Below are positions 24,954-33,278 of a stretch of 64,000 nt of DNA, piece by piece (position 1 is the first letter of the stretch; the number at the start of each line of letters is the position of its first letter). The notes below the pieces were generated by a model. That model was not told where the DNA came from and made no database searches. It was given only the letters and a program-made list of their open reading frames with translations. Source of the stretch: KBS-96 sp964247975 (lineage in GTDB: Bacteria; Acidobacteriota; Terriglobia; Bryobacterales; Bryobacteraceae); NCBI GenBank assembly GCA_964247975.1, contig CAXTWH010000012.1, positions 46,237-110,236 of the forward strand, in the 5' to 3' direction. The position numbers were made by a program, and so were the translations under genes.

Positions 24954-25418
24954 TTATTGGGACGATTGAGAATAGGTGGCAAGGTTCACCAGTACTACGT
25001 CGCGTTGATGAGCTTGGTCGCCAGCTACCGGCGCATTGTTGGGAGATTGTTGCGCGATTACTGGTTCAGAGCCGATGTGCCCATCCTCGCGCTCTGTAAT
25101 CACAACCCAGGACCCGACTCCCAACGCCACCGCCAATGAGCCATAAGCCAGCCATTTACCAAGGGGGCCATCCGTTAGAACGGACCACATGGAGTAAACC
25201 CTGTTTTCCTCGATTCGCTGCAATACGCGGGCATAAAATCCGGGAGCAGGCTCTAATTCCTCTGGAGTCCGAAGTAATTGGAGCAGTTCCGACTGCTGTT
25301 TCATTAATCCTAATTCGCTCCGGCACTCCGAACAAGCATCCAGATGTGAACCCAATTCTGCTTCGGGTGCCTTGCTGCGGAGCAAGTCTTCCAATTTATC
25401 CTGAATAGGCCCGTGCAT
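24954..25418 (-). CDS. Membrane-bound zinc-finger anti-sigma factor, 154 aa
   Basis: The N-terminal cytoplasmic part has the anti-sigma zinc motif HLDACSECRSE (His25, Cys29, Cys32). One transmembrane helix follows at ca. 90-108 (LAYGSLAVALGVGSWVVIT), and a short periplasmic tail of about 45 residues ends the protein. It should tether the ECF sigma factor encoded upstream (25486-26154) and release it on an envelope signal. The Spy/CnrX-like gene follows directly, suggesting that protein is the sensor or a target. Confidence 0.85.
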   Translation of the reverse strand: MHGPIQDKLEDLLRSKAPEAELGSHLDACSECRSELGLMKQQSELLQLLRTPEELEPAPGFYARVLQRIEENRVYSMWSVLTDGPLGKWLAYGSLAVALGVGSWVVITEREDGHIGSEPVIAQQSPNNAPVAGDQAHQRDVVLVNLATYSQSSQ

Positions 25419-25485
25419 AATCCCTCAAAAAACCTGACTACCTGGTGCGGGTCTTCTCGCCCGCTTTTAACCTACTACGAACATA

Positions 25486-26154
25486 CTACTCTGATTTTGC
25501 AAATCCGGGAACCTGGCCCAAGCGCTGTGCTGCTTTAATCAGTTTTTGGCGGGCGCGGAACAGTTTTACTTTGATCGTGTTTTCGTTCATTCCCGTCATC
25601 TGCGAAAGCTCCTCAACGGAATGGCCTTCCACTTCTTTCATCAGAATCAAAGTTCGATCTTCTTCCGAAATTTTCGATAACAGCTTGGTCACCAAGTCGT
25701 GCTGGGCCAGTCGGGTATCTACCGGCGGAGCCTGATCCATCGCCGGTTCGGAGTTTTCCATCAAAAGCGAATCATCAGCCGTAAAATCACTTTCATACAC
25801 CAGCTTGCGAACACGCTTTTTGCGGAGATAATCATAGCACTCGTTTACCGTGATCTTGTAGATCCACGTTAAAAGAGAACTGCGGAAGTCGAAGTTTTTG
25901 ATGGAAAAGTAGATTTTGGCGAAAACCTGCTGCGCGATATCTTCCGCATCGTTCCGATTGCGCAAGATGCCATAAATAATGGAATAAACCTTGCTTTGAT
26001 ATCGTTCCACAATTTCACGGAACGCTATTTCATCCTTAGCTTGTACGCGTCGGACGAGGGCAGCTTCTTCCGTAGTGCGGTGATCCAATCTCGTTCTTGT
26101 CCGGCTGTCTTCCCCTGCCAGGGGAAACGGTGTTGTTGCGCTCAACCCGATCAT
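25486..26154 (-). CDS. ECF-type RNA polymerase sigma factor
   Basis: A 222-residue ECF sigma factor. Region 2 (ca. 30-110) contains RNRNDAEDIAQQVFAKIYFSI and LTWIYKITVNECYDYLRKKR; region 4 (ca. 150-205) contains EGHSVEELSQMTGMNENTIKVKLFRAR. The frame is open further upstream, but the ATG at 26154 has a GGGGAG ribosome-binding site and gives a normal N-terminus. It is followed 67 bases later by its probable anti-sigma gene. The module ends tail-to-tail with the other sigma/anti-sigma pair. Confidence 0.93.
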   Translation of the reverse strand: MIGLSATTPFPLAGEDSRTRTRLDHRTTEEAALVRRVQAKDEIAFREIVERYQSKVYSIIYGILRNRNDAEDIAQQVFAKIYFSIKNFDFRSSLLTWIYKITVNECYDYLRKKRVRKLVYESDFTADDSLLMENSEPAMDQAPPVDTRLAQHDLVTKLLSKISEEDRTLILMKEVEGHSVEELSQMTGMNENTIKVKLFRARQKLIKAAQRLGQVPGFAKSE

Positions 26155-26381
26155 ACATCTCCCCAGACGTACTGCCGGAAAAGTAGGTTGCAGGAATCCC
26201 AAAAAGCCGAACAAGCGATTCCAAATGATTTTCGCTTTTTCTATTCCTTCTACTTCGCAACTTCACTACGCGCCGCCGCATCTTTCTACAAAAAGGCTTT
26301 TCCGGCCTGTACTTCGGCTGTGTTTGCAGTTCCATAGTAAACTGGAGTTGCTTGCCTTTTATTGTCAGAAGGAGTTTATGA

Positions 26382-26705
26382 ATGATTCAGCTTACTGAAA
26401 AGGCTGTAGATAAAGTTAGTGAAATCCTAGGAATGCAGGAGCCAGCGCCAGCCGGGTTGCGCATCTCGGTGGTGGGCGGCGGCTGCTCGGGTTTCAGCTA
26501 TTCAATGGCTTTTGAAACTAATCCTGGAATGCTGGATAAGACTTATAATTTTGGTCCCTTGAAAGTGTTTGTGGATCAGGCCAGCATGTTATACCTGGAT
26601 GGCGCCGAGGTGGATTATGTGGAAACGCTGGAAGGCTCCGGATTTAAATTCAATAATCCGAACGTCAAGTCCACCTGCGGCTGCGGCAGTTCGTTCAGCG
26701 CGTAA
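26382..26705 (+). CDS. A-type iron-sulfur carrier (IscA/ErpA/HesB family)
   Basis: A-type carriers deliver iron-sulfur clusters to target enzymes. The 107-residue protein has the three conserved cysteines: Cys35 in GGGCSGFSY and the C-terminal CGCGSSF pair (Cys99, Cys101). Length and fold pattern are typical. The ATG at 26382 follows an AAGGAG site by seven bases. It is convergent with recA and ends at a shared terminator. IscA, ErpA and SufA cannot be told apart from sequence alone. Confidence 0.95.
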   Translation: MIQLTEKAVDKVSEILGMQEPAPAGLRISVVGGGCSGFSYSMAFETNPGMLDKTYNFGPLKVFVDQASMLYLDGAEVDYVETLEGSGFKFNNPNVKSTCGCGSSFSA

Positions 26706-26729
26706 GACTTTCCAATTTAAATGCAAATC

Positions 26730-26767
26730 AACAGGACGGGAGCTTGCAAAAGGCTTACCGTCCTGTT
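26730..26767. terminator. Bidirectional terminator between iscA-like gene and recA
   Basis: AACAGGACGG (26730-26739) pairs perfectly with CCGTCCTGTT (26758-26767). T-rich bases follow on the + strand (TTTCGATTTT) and A-rich bases precede it (i.e. T-rich on the - strand). It ends seven bases before the recA stop. Confidence 0.8.
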
Positions 26768-26773
26768 TCGATT

Positions 26774-27841
26774 TTAGCTAATGTTTGCCGGTATCCGCTT
26801 CTTGGAAGTAGCGGTAAAAACTGTTACAGAGTCCGGTTTCTCCGCCGCTGCTGCGTTGTTTAAGCCCAAAGCAATTCTGAGTTCCGCTTCAATGGCACTG
26901 CTCAGTTCCGGTTTTTCGATTAAAGCAAGCCTTGAGGTTTCCCGCCCTTGGCCGATTCTTTCGCCGCGAAAATTGAACCACGATCCGTTTTTCTCGATTA
27001 TTCCTTTTTGGACGCCTAAATCCAGCAGATCACTTTCCCGCGAGATGCCCTTTCCATATAGAACGTCTACTTCCACTTCACGGAACGGCGCAGCTACTTT
27101 ATTTTTCACGATCTTGATTTTGGTCCGGTTCCCGACCACTGCTTCGCCCTCTTTGATCGGAGTGCTGCGGCGAACTTCAGTTCGCACGGAAGAAAAGAAC
27201 TTCAGCGCTCGGCCGCCGGTGGTGGTTTCGGGGTTGCCGAACATTACGCCGATTTTCTCGCGGATTTGGTTAATGAAAATCAAGCAGACATTTGCCCGCG
27301 CCACTACGGTGGTCAGCTTGCGCAGCGCTTGCGACATCATTCTGGCCTGAACGCCCATGTGGCTGTCGCCCATCTCGCCTTCCACCTCGGCTTTGGGCGT
27401 CAGCGCGGCGACGGAATCCACGACCACCACGTCCAGGGTATGGGACGCAATTAAAGCTTGCGTAATTTCCAGCGCTTGTTCGCCGTAATCCGGTTGAGAA
27501 ACAATCAAGCTGTCGATGTCCACACCGATATTGCGGGCGTAGTTCGGATCCAACGCATGTTCGGCATCCACAAAAGCGGCCGCCCCGCCCGCCCGCTGCG
27601 CTTCCGCAATCACATGCAGCGCAAGCGTTGTTTTTCCCGAGGATTCCGGGCCGAAAACCTCAATAATACGGCCTCGCGGCAAACCACCCACGCCAAGCGC
27701 ATGGTCAATCGCAATGGAACCGGTGGGGATCACCGAAATGTTTTGCGCTGCCTGTTCGCCCAGCATCAAAACTGAACCTTTGCCAAATTGCTTGTCCATT
27801 TGGACGAGCATGCCTAAGATTTCGCGCTGCCGTTCTGTCAC
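26774..27841 (-). CDS. recA: Recombinase RecA
   Basis: RecA drives homologous recombination and SOS induction. The 355-residue protein has the Walker A GPESSGKTT (64-72), VVVDSVAALTPKAEVEGEMGD (Walker B and loop 1 region), INQIREKIGVMFGNPETTTGG (loop 2) and ALKFFSSVRTEVRR, all intact. The GTG start at 27841 is the first in-frame start with a family-like N-terminus (QFGKGSVLMLGE at ca. 18-29). It lies 93 bases downstream of nuoA on the same strand, in a region with no recognised SOS box. Confidence 0.98.
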   Translation of the reverse strand: MTERQREILGMLVQMDKQFGKGSVLMLGEQAAQNISVIPTGSIAIDHALGVGGLPRGRIIEVFGPESSGKTTLALHVIAEAQRAGGAAAFVDAEHALDPNYARNIGVDIDSLIVSQPDYGEQALEITQALIASHTLDVVVVDSVAALTPKAEVEGEMGDSHMGVQARMMSQALRKLTTVVARANVCLIFINQIREKIGVMFGNPETTTGGRALKFFSSVRTEVRRSTPIKEGEAVVGNRTKIKIVKNKVAAPFREVEVDVLYGKGISRESDLLDLGVQKGIIEKNGSWFNFRGERIGQGRETSRLALIEKPELSSAIEAELRIALGLNNAAAAEKPDSVTVFTATSKKRIPANIS

Positions 27842-27934
27842 TCGATGACCTCCGTGGCCTCACGTAGGGAGTGCAGGTTTCACTGCCGGAATCTTTCACG
27901 CACGCTCAAGGATTGTTCTGACCAGGGTTCCTGC

Positions 27935-28291
27935 TTAATTCCAGTCTAAAACGCCTTTTCGAATCACCCAGATGTAGCCGACCAGCAGAAAGCCTAGAAA
28001 AATGCCTGCCTCCGCAATCCCGAACCAGCCCCAATGCCGGTAGCGCACAGCCCAGGGAAACAGGAATAGAGTTTCCACGTCGAACAGAACAAACAACATG
28101 GCAACTAGAAAAAACTGAACGGAATATCGGCCACGAGCCTGAGTGACAGGAACAATGCCGCATTCGTAAGCTGAAAGTTTGGCGGCGTTTGGCTCCGCTG
28201 GCCGAACCAAACGGCCCAACAGCAGCGCGGCGGCGGGAAAGGCTGCGGCGAGAATCGCAAAGAATAAAATCGGCAGATAGCCTGAAGGCAT
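27935..28291 (-). CDS. nuoA: NADH-quinone oxidoreductase subunit A
   Basis: NuoA is a small membrane subunit of respiratory complex I. The 118-residue product has three membrane helices, the conserved loop LSAYECGIVP (with the Cys that contacts the quinone tunnel) and LFDVETLFLFPWA, the family signature. The frame is open to 28414, but the ATG at 28291 gives the normal N-terminus (MPSGYLPILFFAILAA). In most genomes nuoB follows directly; here recA does, so this copy is separated from the rest of the nuo genes in this window. Confidence 0.95.
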   Translation of the reverse strand: MPSGYLPILFFAILAAAFPAAALLLGRLVRPAEPNAAKLSAYECGIVPVTQARGRYSVQFFLVAMLFVLFDVETLFLFPWAVRYRHWGWFGIAEAGIFLGFLLVGYIWVIRKGVLDWN

Positions 28292-28384
28292 AAACAAACT
28301 CGAACCAGCTTTCAGTTTATCGGAAGGATAACAACTTTTTCCGTTTTGTTTGCATCCATAAGGCTCGGGCGATAATACGATATT

Positions 28385-29047
28385 ATGTTCCGGACCTTGC
28401 GCGAGCATATACAAGCTATTAAACGGGAAGATCCAGCAGCCAAAAGCGGCCTGGAAATCCTGCTGTGCTATCCGGGTTTACATGCGGTTCTGGCGCATCG
28501 TGTTTCGCGCTGGTTCTATGTGCGCCGCTGGTTCGTGGCCGCGCGCATGATCTCTCAGTTTGCGCGTTTTCTTACAGGTATCGAAATTCATCCGGGCGCA
28601 AAAATCGGCCAGCGCCTATTTATTGATCACGGCATGGGCGTCGTAATTGGGGAAACAGCCGAACTGGGCGACGATGTGCTTCTTTACCAAGCGGTCACTC
28701 TGGGCGGCACCGGCAATGAACGCGGCAAGCGGCATCCAACCCTTGGCAACAACGTTGTGGTAGGGGCAGGCGCGAAGGTGCTGGGCAGTATCACCTTGGG
28801 CGATTTCGCAAAAGTTGGCGCAGGCTCAGTGGTGGTTCATTCCGTTCCTGCGGGCGCAACGGTGGTGGGTATGCCGGCCCGCATTGTGAAATCCCGCACC
28901 AGCGTGGGACTCTTGGATCATGCTCGCGTGGCCGCTTTCGGCGAACAAACTGAAGTGGATCTAGAATATTTAAACGACCGTATTCATGAATTGGAAGCTT
29001 TAGTGCGCTTGTTGCTGGAAGAACGAATTATCCAGCATCGCGGCTAG
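28385..29047 (+). CDS. cysE: Serine O-acetyltransferase
   Basis: CysE acetylates L-serine with acetyl-CoA, the first committed step of cysteine synthesis. The 220-residue protein has an N-terminal helical part and a left-handed beta-helix of hexapeptide repeats (ca. 65-165). Visible hallmarks are EIHPGAKIGQRLFIDHGMGVVIGETAE with the catalytic His, and GGTGNERGKRHPT. It is the short bacterial form (EpsC/NifP-like) with a C-terminal helical tail. It is divergent from nuoA with only about 90 bases between start codons and converges on the deaminase gene, overlapping by four bases. Confidence 0.95.
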   Translation: MFRTLREHIQAIKREDPAAKSGLEILLCYPGLHAVLAHRVSRWFYVRRWFVAARMISQFARFLTGIEIHPGAKIGQRLFIDHGMGVVIGETAELGDDVLLYQAVTLGGTGNERGKRHPTLGNNVVVGAGAKVLGSITLGDFAKVGAGSVVVHSVPAGATVVGMPARIVKSRTSVGLLDHARVAAFGEQTEVDLEYLNDRIHELEALVRLLLEERIIQHRG

Positions 29048-29964
29048 GTTCTTCTGAATGCGTATTGAAAGCTGTTCTGAATTAGTTGCTTCAGTTCGCT
29101 TTCATTGAAGCCGAACTGAGCCGAAACCAATTTGTATTCTCCCACTAAATTCGTTCTAAAAAGGGCCGGATCATCGGTTCCCAATACAATCGGCACGCCT
29201 GCTTCCCAAAGTCGGCGCAGCGGGTGCGCGGCTAAGCTTGGCACTGCCGCCGTACAAACATTGCTGGAAGGGCAGATTTCCAGCGGAATGTTGCGGTTCT
29301 TTAGTTCACGTAACAGCGCGTGATCTTTCACCGCCCGGATGCCGTGCCCGATGCGCTCTGCGCCGATGGCAAGCGCGTCCCATACGCTTTGGGCGTTTGT
29401 CACTTCACCGGCATGGCAGCTTAAACGTAATCCGTATTGTTTCGCCTCGCGGTAAAGATCCTTAAACCACAAAGCCGGGCCGTTTGCTTCATCGCCGCCA
29501 ATGCCGATGCCGACCACCCCTTGTTTCCGATATTCCCGCGCTAAATCAAAAACCGGCTTGGCTGCTTCCGCTCCGAACTGGCGAACCGCGTCGAAGATCC
29601 AATACACTTCCACGCTGCTCTGCCCGGCGGCAGCGGTTTGAATGGCTTCAAAGATAGCGTGAAAGTTCTGTTGCTTCCAGAGAACCACGCCGACGGAAAT
29701 GGTAACCTCTGCATAAATCACATTCTGCTCGGCTAATTGTTCGAGCAAGCGCTGCGTGATCAGCGCGTAAGCGTCCGGAGTAGTTAGCTTCCGACTAATC
29801 CAGATATAAGCCTGAATAAAACCGTCGAAATCGTGATAACGGTAATGGCCGGCAATCTCCTCCGCTGACAAACTGTTATCCAGTTCCTGAATAGTTTTGG
29901 GTTCCACTGACCCTTCCAGATGCAGATGCAGTTCAGCTTTCGGTATCTGGCGCAGCCCTTCCAT
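29044..29964 (-). CDS. Adenosine deaminase-family enzyme (possibly aminodeoxyfutalosine deaminase)
   Basis: A zinc-dependent amidohydrolase that removes the 6-amino group of adenosine-type nucleosides. Metal and catalytic motifs are complete: ELHLHLEGS (HxH), SCHAGE (His and catalytic Glu), GHGI and LGTDDP. At 306 residues it is shorter than many adenosine deaminases, which fits the group containing aminodeoxyfutalosine deaminase of the menaquinone pathway; substrate specificity cannot be settled here. The stop overlaps that of convergent cysE. It is divergent from glgB. Confidence 0.9.
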   Translation of the reverse strand: MEGLRQIPKAELHLHLEGSVEPKTIQELDNSLSAEEIAGHYRYHDFDGFIQAYIWISRKLTTPDAYALITQRLLEQLAEQNVIYAEVTISVGVVLWKQQNFHAIFEAIQTAAAGQSSVEVYWIFDAVRQFGAEAAKPVFDLAREYRKQGVVGIGIGGDEANGPALWFKDLYREAKQYGLRLSCHAGEVTNAQSVWDALAIGAERIGHGIRAVKDHALLRELKNRNIPLEICPSSNVCTAAVPSLAAHPLRRLWEAGVPIVLGTDDPALFRTNLVGEYKLVSAQFGFNESELKQLIQNSFQYAFRRT

Positions 29965-30037
29965 CGTCCCTCCTTCATCAGCATCTCACCAGATAGAACC
30001 CGGTTCTGTTTTCTACCCCTGCCATAATAAATCTGCG

Positions 30038-32218
30038 ATGACTGAAAACGAGATGGAAGCTATCGCGGGCGGGTTTCATGGTGATCCTTTCGGTATTCTT
30101 GGCCCGCATCGTGTGAGTGAAGAAGCGCTGGACCAATGGGAAATCAGAACGTTTCTTCCGGGCGCTGCCAAGGTGACGGTAAACAGCGCCGCTGGCAGTT
30201 TTACGATGGAGCGGCTTCACCCGCATGGATTTTTTATCGCCAAACTCCCTTCTGCCCCGGGTAAATACAGCCTACAAGCGCAATGGCACGACGGCGCAGT
30301 TTCCGAGATTGAGGACCCTTACCGGTTCAATCCGCTATTAACCGATTTCGATCTTCATCTTTTTGGCGAGGGTACTCATTACGAGGCGTATCGAACATTA
30401 GGCGCGCACCTGCAGGTAGTGGATGGCATTCCCGGAACTCGATTTGCCGTATGGGCGCCCAATGCGCTGGTGGTCAGCGTAGTGGGCGATTTCAACGGCT
30501 GGGATTCGCGGATTAACCCCATGCGTGCGCGAACCGGCGGTATTTGGGAGTTATTTCTTCCTCACATCGGCGTAGGCACTGCCTACAAATATGCGGTGAA
30601 GAGCCGCTTTCACGGCTATTTTCAAATGAAATCCGACCCGTACGGGTTTGCGATGGAAGTACCGCCGAAATCAGCTTCGCTCGTCACCGACATTCATGAC
30701 TACGAGTGGCAGGACCAGAGTTGGCTTCAGCAGCGGGCCAACACAAACTGGCTGGAAAGCCCGTTCACAATTTACGAGTTGCACGCCGGTTCGTGGCAGA
30801 AAAATGAAGACGGAACTCAATTAAGTTACCGCCAACTGGCCCATAAGCTGGTGCCGTATGTGAAGGACCTGGGCTATACGCATATTGAGCTGATGCCGCC
30901 GATGGAGCATCCTTTTGCCGGCTCGTGGGGCTATCAGGTAATCGGCTATTTTGCTCCCACTTCGCGCTTCGGCTCGCCCCAGGATTTTATGTACTTCGTT
31001 GACCAGTGCCATCAGGCTGGGCTAGGCGTGATTGTGGACTGGGTGCCGGGGCATTTCCCCAAAGATGCGCATGGCTTGGCTTACTTCGACGGCACCGCCC
31101 TCTATGAACATGCCGACCCGCGTTTGGGCGAGCATAAAGATTGGGGAACGCTGATCTTCAATTACGGGCGGAATGAAGTTAAAAACTTTCTGATTTCCAA
31201 TGCCCTGTTCTGGGTGAAGCATTATCACATTGATGGCTTGCGGGTAGATGCCGTAGCTTCCATGCTGTACCTGGATTATTCCCGCAAGGCCGGAGAATGG
31301 ATTCCCAACATTCATGGCGGAAACGAAAACCTGGAAGCCATCGACATTCTGCGAAAAATGAATGAATTGGTTCATCAAGTGCCGGGTGTCGTGACTGCGG
31401 CGGAAGAATCAACCTCTTTCCCCGGTGTGTCGCGGCCTGTTTATCTGAACGGCCTTGGCTTCACCTTCAAGTGGAACATGGGCTGGATGCACGACACGCT
31501 GAACTACTTTTCGCTTGATCCGATTTACCGCAAATATCACCAGGGCGAAATCACTTTCAGTATGGTGTATGCGTTCAGCGAAAACTTCATTCTGCCTATT
31601 TCGCACGATGAGGTGGTTTATGGCAAACGCGCGCTGCTCGATAAAATGCCGGGCGATGAATGGCAGCGGTTCGCCAACGCGCGCGCTTTTCTCAGTTATA
31701 TGTGGGCGCATCCCGGCAAAAAACTGTTGTTTATGGGAGCGGAATTCGGCCAAACCGCAGAATGGAATTCCAATGACCAGGCCCAATGGTGGCTGCTGCA
31801 GTTTGATCTGCATCGCAAGTTTCAGGAATTTTCCAAACGTTTGAACGAGCTTTACAAAAGCGAACCTGCGTTGTATGAAGTGGATTTTCACTGGGAAGGT
31901 TTCGAGTGGATTGATCTGCACGACATGCAGAACTCAATTCTTTCGTTCGTAAGAAAAGCAAAAAACCCGAAAGACCATCTGGTGTTTGTCTGCAATTTCA
32001 CGCCGCAACCGCATACTGCTTACCGGCTGGGCTTGCCGGAAGAAGGCGAGTACCGTGAAGTCTTCAATTCGGACTCCGAGTTCTTTGGTGGCAGCAACAT
32101 GGGCAATGGAGGCAAAGTCGTCAGCGAACCGGTTCCATCACACGGACGCAGTGCTTCCGCTAAATTGGTGCTTCCGCCGCTTTCGGTGATTGCTTTAAAG
32201 CCTTCTCATCATGGCTAG
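30038..32218 (+). CDS. glgB: 1,4-alpha-glucan branching enzyme
   Basis: GlgB introduces alpha-1,6 branches into glycogen. The 726-residue protein has the long form: an N-terminal domain and CBM48 (ca. 5-225, with GTRFAVWAPNALVVSVVGDFNGW), a GH13 barrel and a C-terminal beta domain. Catalytic residues are Asp404 in GLRVDAVASMLY and Glu456 in TAAEEST, with the third Asp in ISHDEVVYGK. The frame is open upstream to 29897, inside the divergent deaminase gene, but the ATG at 30038 gives the expected start. No other glg gene is adjacent. Confidence 0.97.
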   Translation: MTENEMEAIAGGFHGDPFGILGPHRVSEEALDQWEIRTFLPGAAKVTVNSAAGSFTMERLHPHGFFIAKLPSAPGKYSLQAQWHDGAVSEIEDPYRFNPLLTDFDLHLFGEGTHYEAYRTLGAHLQVVDGIPGTRFAVWAPNALVVSVVGDFNGWDSRINPMRARTGGIWELFLPHIGVGTAYKYAVKSRFHGYFQMKSDPYGFAMEVPPKSASLVTDIHDYEWQDQSWLQQRANTNWLESPFTIYELHAGSWQKNEDGTQLSYRQLAHKLVPYVKDLGYTHIELMPPMEHPFAGSWGYQVIGYFAPTSRFGSPQDFMYFVDQCHQAGLGVIVDWVPGHFPKDAHGLAYFDGTALYEHADPRLGEHKDWGTLIFNYGRNEVKNFLISNALFWVKHYHIDGLRVDAVASMLYLDYSRKAGEWIPNIHGGNENLEAIDILRKMNELVHQVPGVVTAAEESTSFPGVSRPVYLNGLGFTFKWNMGWMHDTLNYFSLDPIYRKYHQGEITFSMVYAFSENFILPISHDEVVYGKRALLDKMPGDEWQRFANARAFLSYMWAHPGKKLLFMGAEFGQTAEWNSNDQAQWWLLQFDLHRKFQEFSKRLNELYKSEPALYEVDFHWEGFEWIDLHDMQNSILSFVRKAKNPKDHLVFVCNFTPQPHTAYRLGLPEEGEYREVFNSDSEFFGGSNMGNGGKVVSEPVPSHGRSASAKLVLPPLSVIALKPSHHG

Positions 32219-32266
32219 CGCTTCTTAGCTTTTGTTTGCCGTGAGACACTGAACCATTGCAGTTTA

Positions 32267-33208
32267 ATGACTGTTTTGCGGCCATTCTCGCTCTTTCCTT
32301 GGCATTTTCGTAATGCTGAGATGGTGCTGATTGCTTACTTTTTCTATTTGTCGGCGCTACCGTTATGGCTGCGCGATCGGCCTCATGCCGACGCACACCT
32401 GCTGGCAACGGCCTGCGCTGTTTTAACCATCATCGGATTGCTGATCTGGGGTGAACAACAGGGTTCTCAGCGGCTTACCTTCAGCATCGCTCGCGATTGG
32501 ATGGCGCTTGCTTTTGTATTAACAGCTTACCGGTCGCTCGATTGGTTTTCTCCTGCCCGGTACCCCTTCAGATTTGAACCTTTCTGGTTGAGATGGGATG
32601 TGCGGCTTCTTGAACACTGGCATCTGCGCAGCCTGATAGAAAGCGCCGGCCCAGGGTTTCCCGCTTATCTGGAAGTTTGTTATCTGCTGACCTCCGCAGC
32701 AGGGGGCGTGGCTATCGCTATTCTGTATTTGCAGAACAAACGCGAGCGCTGCGATTGTTTTCTGCTGGTGTATGTTCTGGGAACGCTGCTTTCTTATGCG
32801 CTGATTCCATTCTTTCCCTCGCAGCCGCCGCGCATCATCTATCCTGCTATGGCCGCGCCGCATCTTCCTGATCCGGTCAGAATCTTAAATTTTCTGGTGC
32901 TGTCTGGTGCCGGTATTCATGCCGGGGTATTTCCTAGCGCCCATGTTTCCTCCACCTTTGCCGCAGCCTGGGGTATGTTTCTTTGCCTGCCGGAACGGAA
33001 AATGTATGGCTGGCTGTTTCTGGTTTACGCTGGTAGCGTTGCTCTGGCAACGGTTTACGGCCGCTATCATTTTGCGGTGGACGCAGCGGCAGGAATTATC
33101 GTTAGTCTGCTGGCGTGGGTTGTTGCAATTGCATGGCGAAAGCTTACTGCGCGGATTGAGCAACAACAAGCAATGTTCTGCCCGTTCGATCCCCGTGCAA
33201 CAGGATAG
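32267..33208 (+). CDS. PAP2-like membrane phosphatase/phosphotransferase
   Basis: A 313-residue polytopic protein with about seven hydrophobic segments. The PAP2 core is in the C-terminal half: FFPSQPPR, GVFPSAHVSSTFAAAWG (the PSxH motif) and YGRYHFAVDAAAG (the RxxxHxxxD-like motif), giving two catalytic histidines. The layout resembles inositolphosphotransferase-type or lipid phosphatase members that act on the outer face of the membrane. Substrate is unknown. It sits 48 bases after glgB and 70 before zwf, on the same strand. Confidence 0.83.
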   Translation: MTVLRPFSLFPWHFRNAEMVLIAYFFYLSALPLWLRDRPHADAHLLATACAVLTIIGLLIWGEQQGSQRLTFSIARDWMALAFVLTAYRSLDWFSPARYPFRFEPFWLRWDVRLLEHWHLRSLIESAGPGFPAYLEVCYLLTSAAGGVAIAILYLQNKRERCDCFLLVYVLGTLLSYALIPFFPSQPPRIIYPAMAAPHLPDPVRILNFLVLSGAGIHAGVFPSAHVSSTFAAAWGMFLCLPERKMYGWLFLVYAGSVALATVYGRYHFAVDAAAGIIVSLLAWVVAIAWRKLTARIEQQQAMFCPFDPRATG

Positions 33209-33278
33209 GAAAAATCGGCGTCTGTATTGGGAAGGAAACAAGCAATATGGGTGCGCAATCAGCCGGAGGAAAAACGCG

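Noticed and set aside
27912..27935. LexA/SOS box before recA built from two GTTC elements
   Set aside because: The elements are eight bases apart, not seven as in the alphaproteobacterial box, and overlap the end of nuoA; the match is too weak.
29897..30037. Extended glgB start
   Set aside because: The extra codons are antisense to the start of the deaminase gene and do not resemble GlgB.
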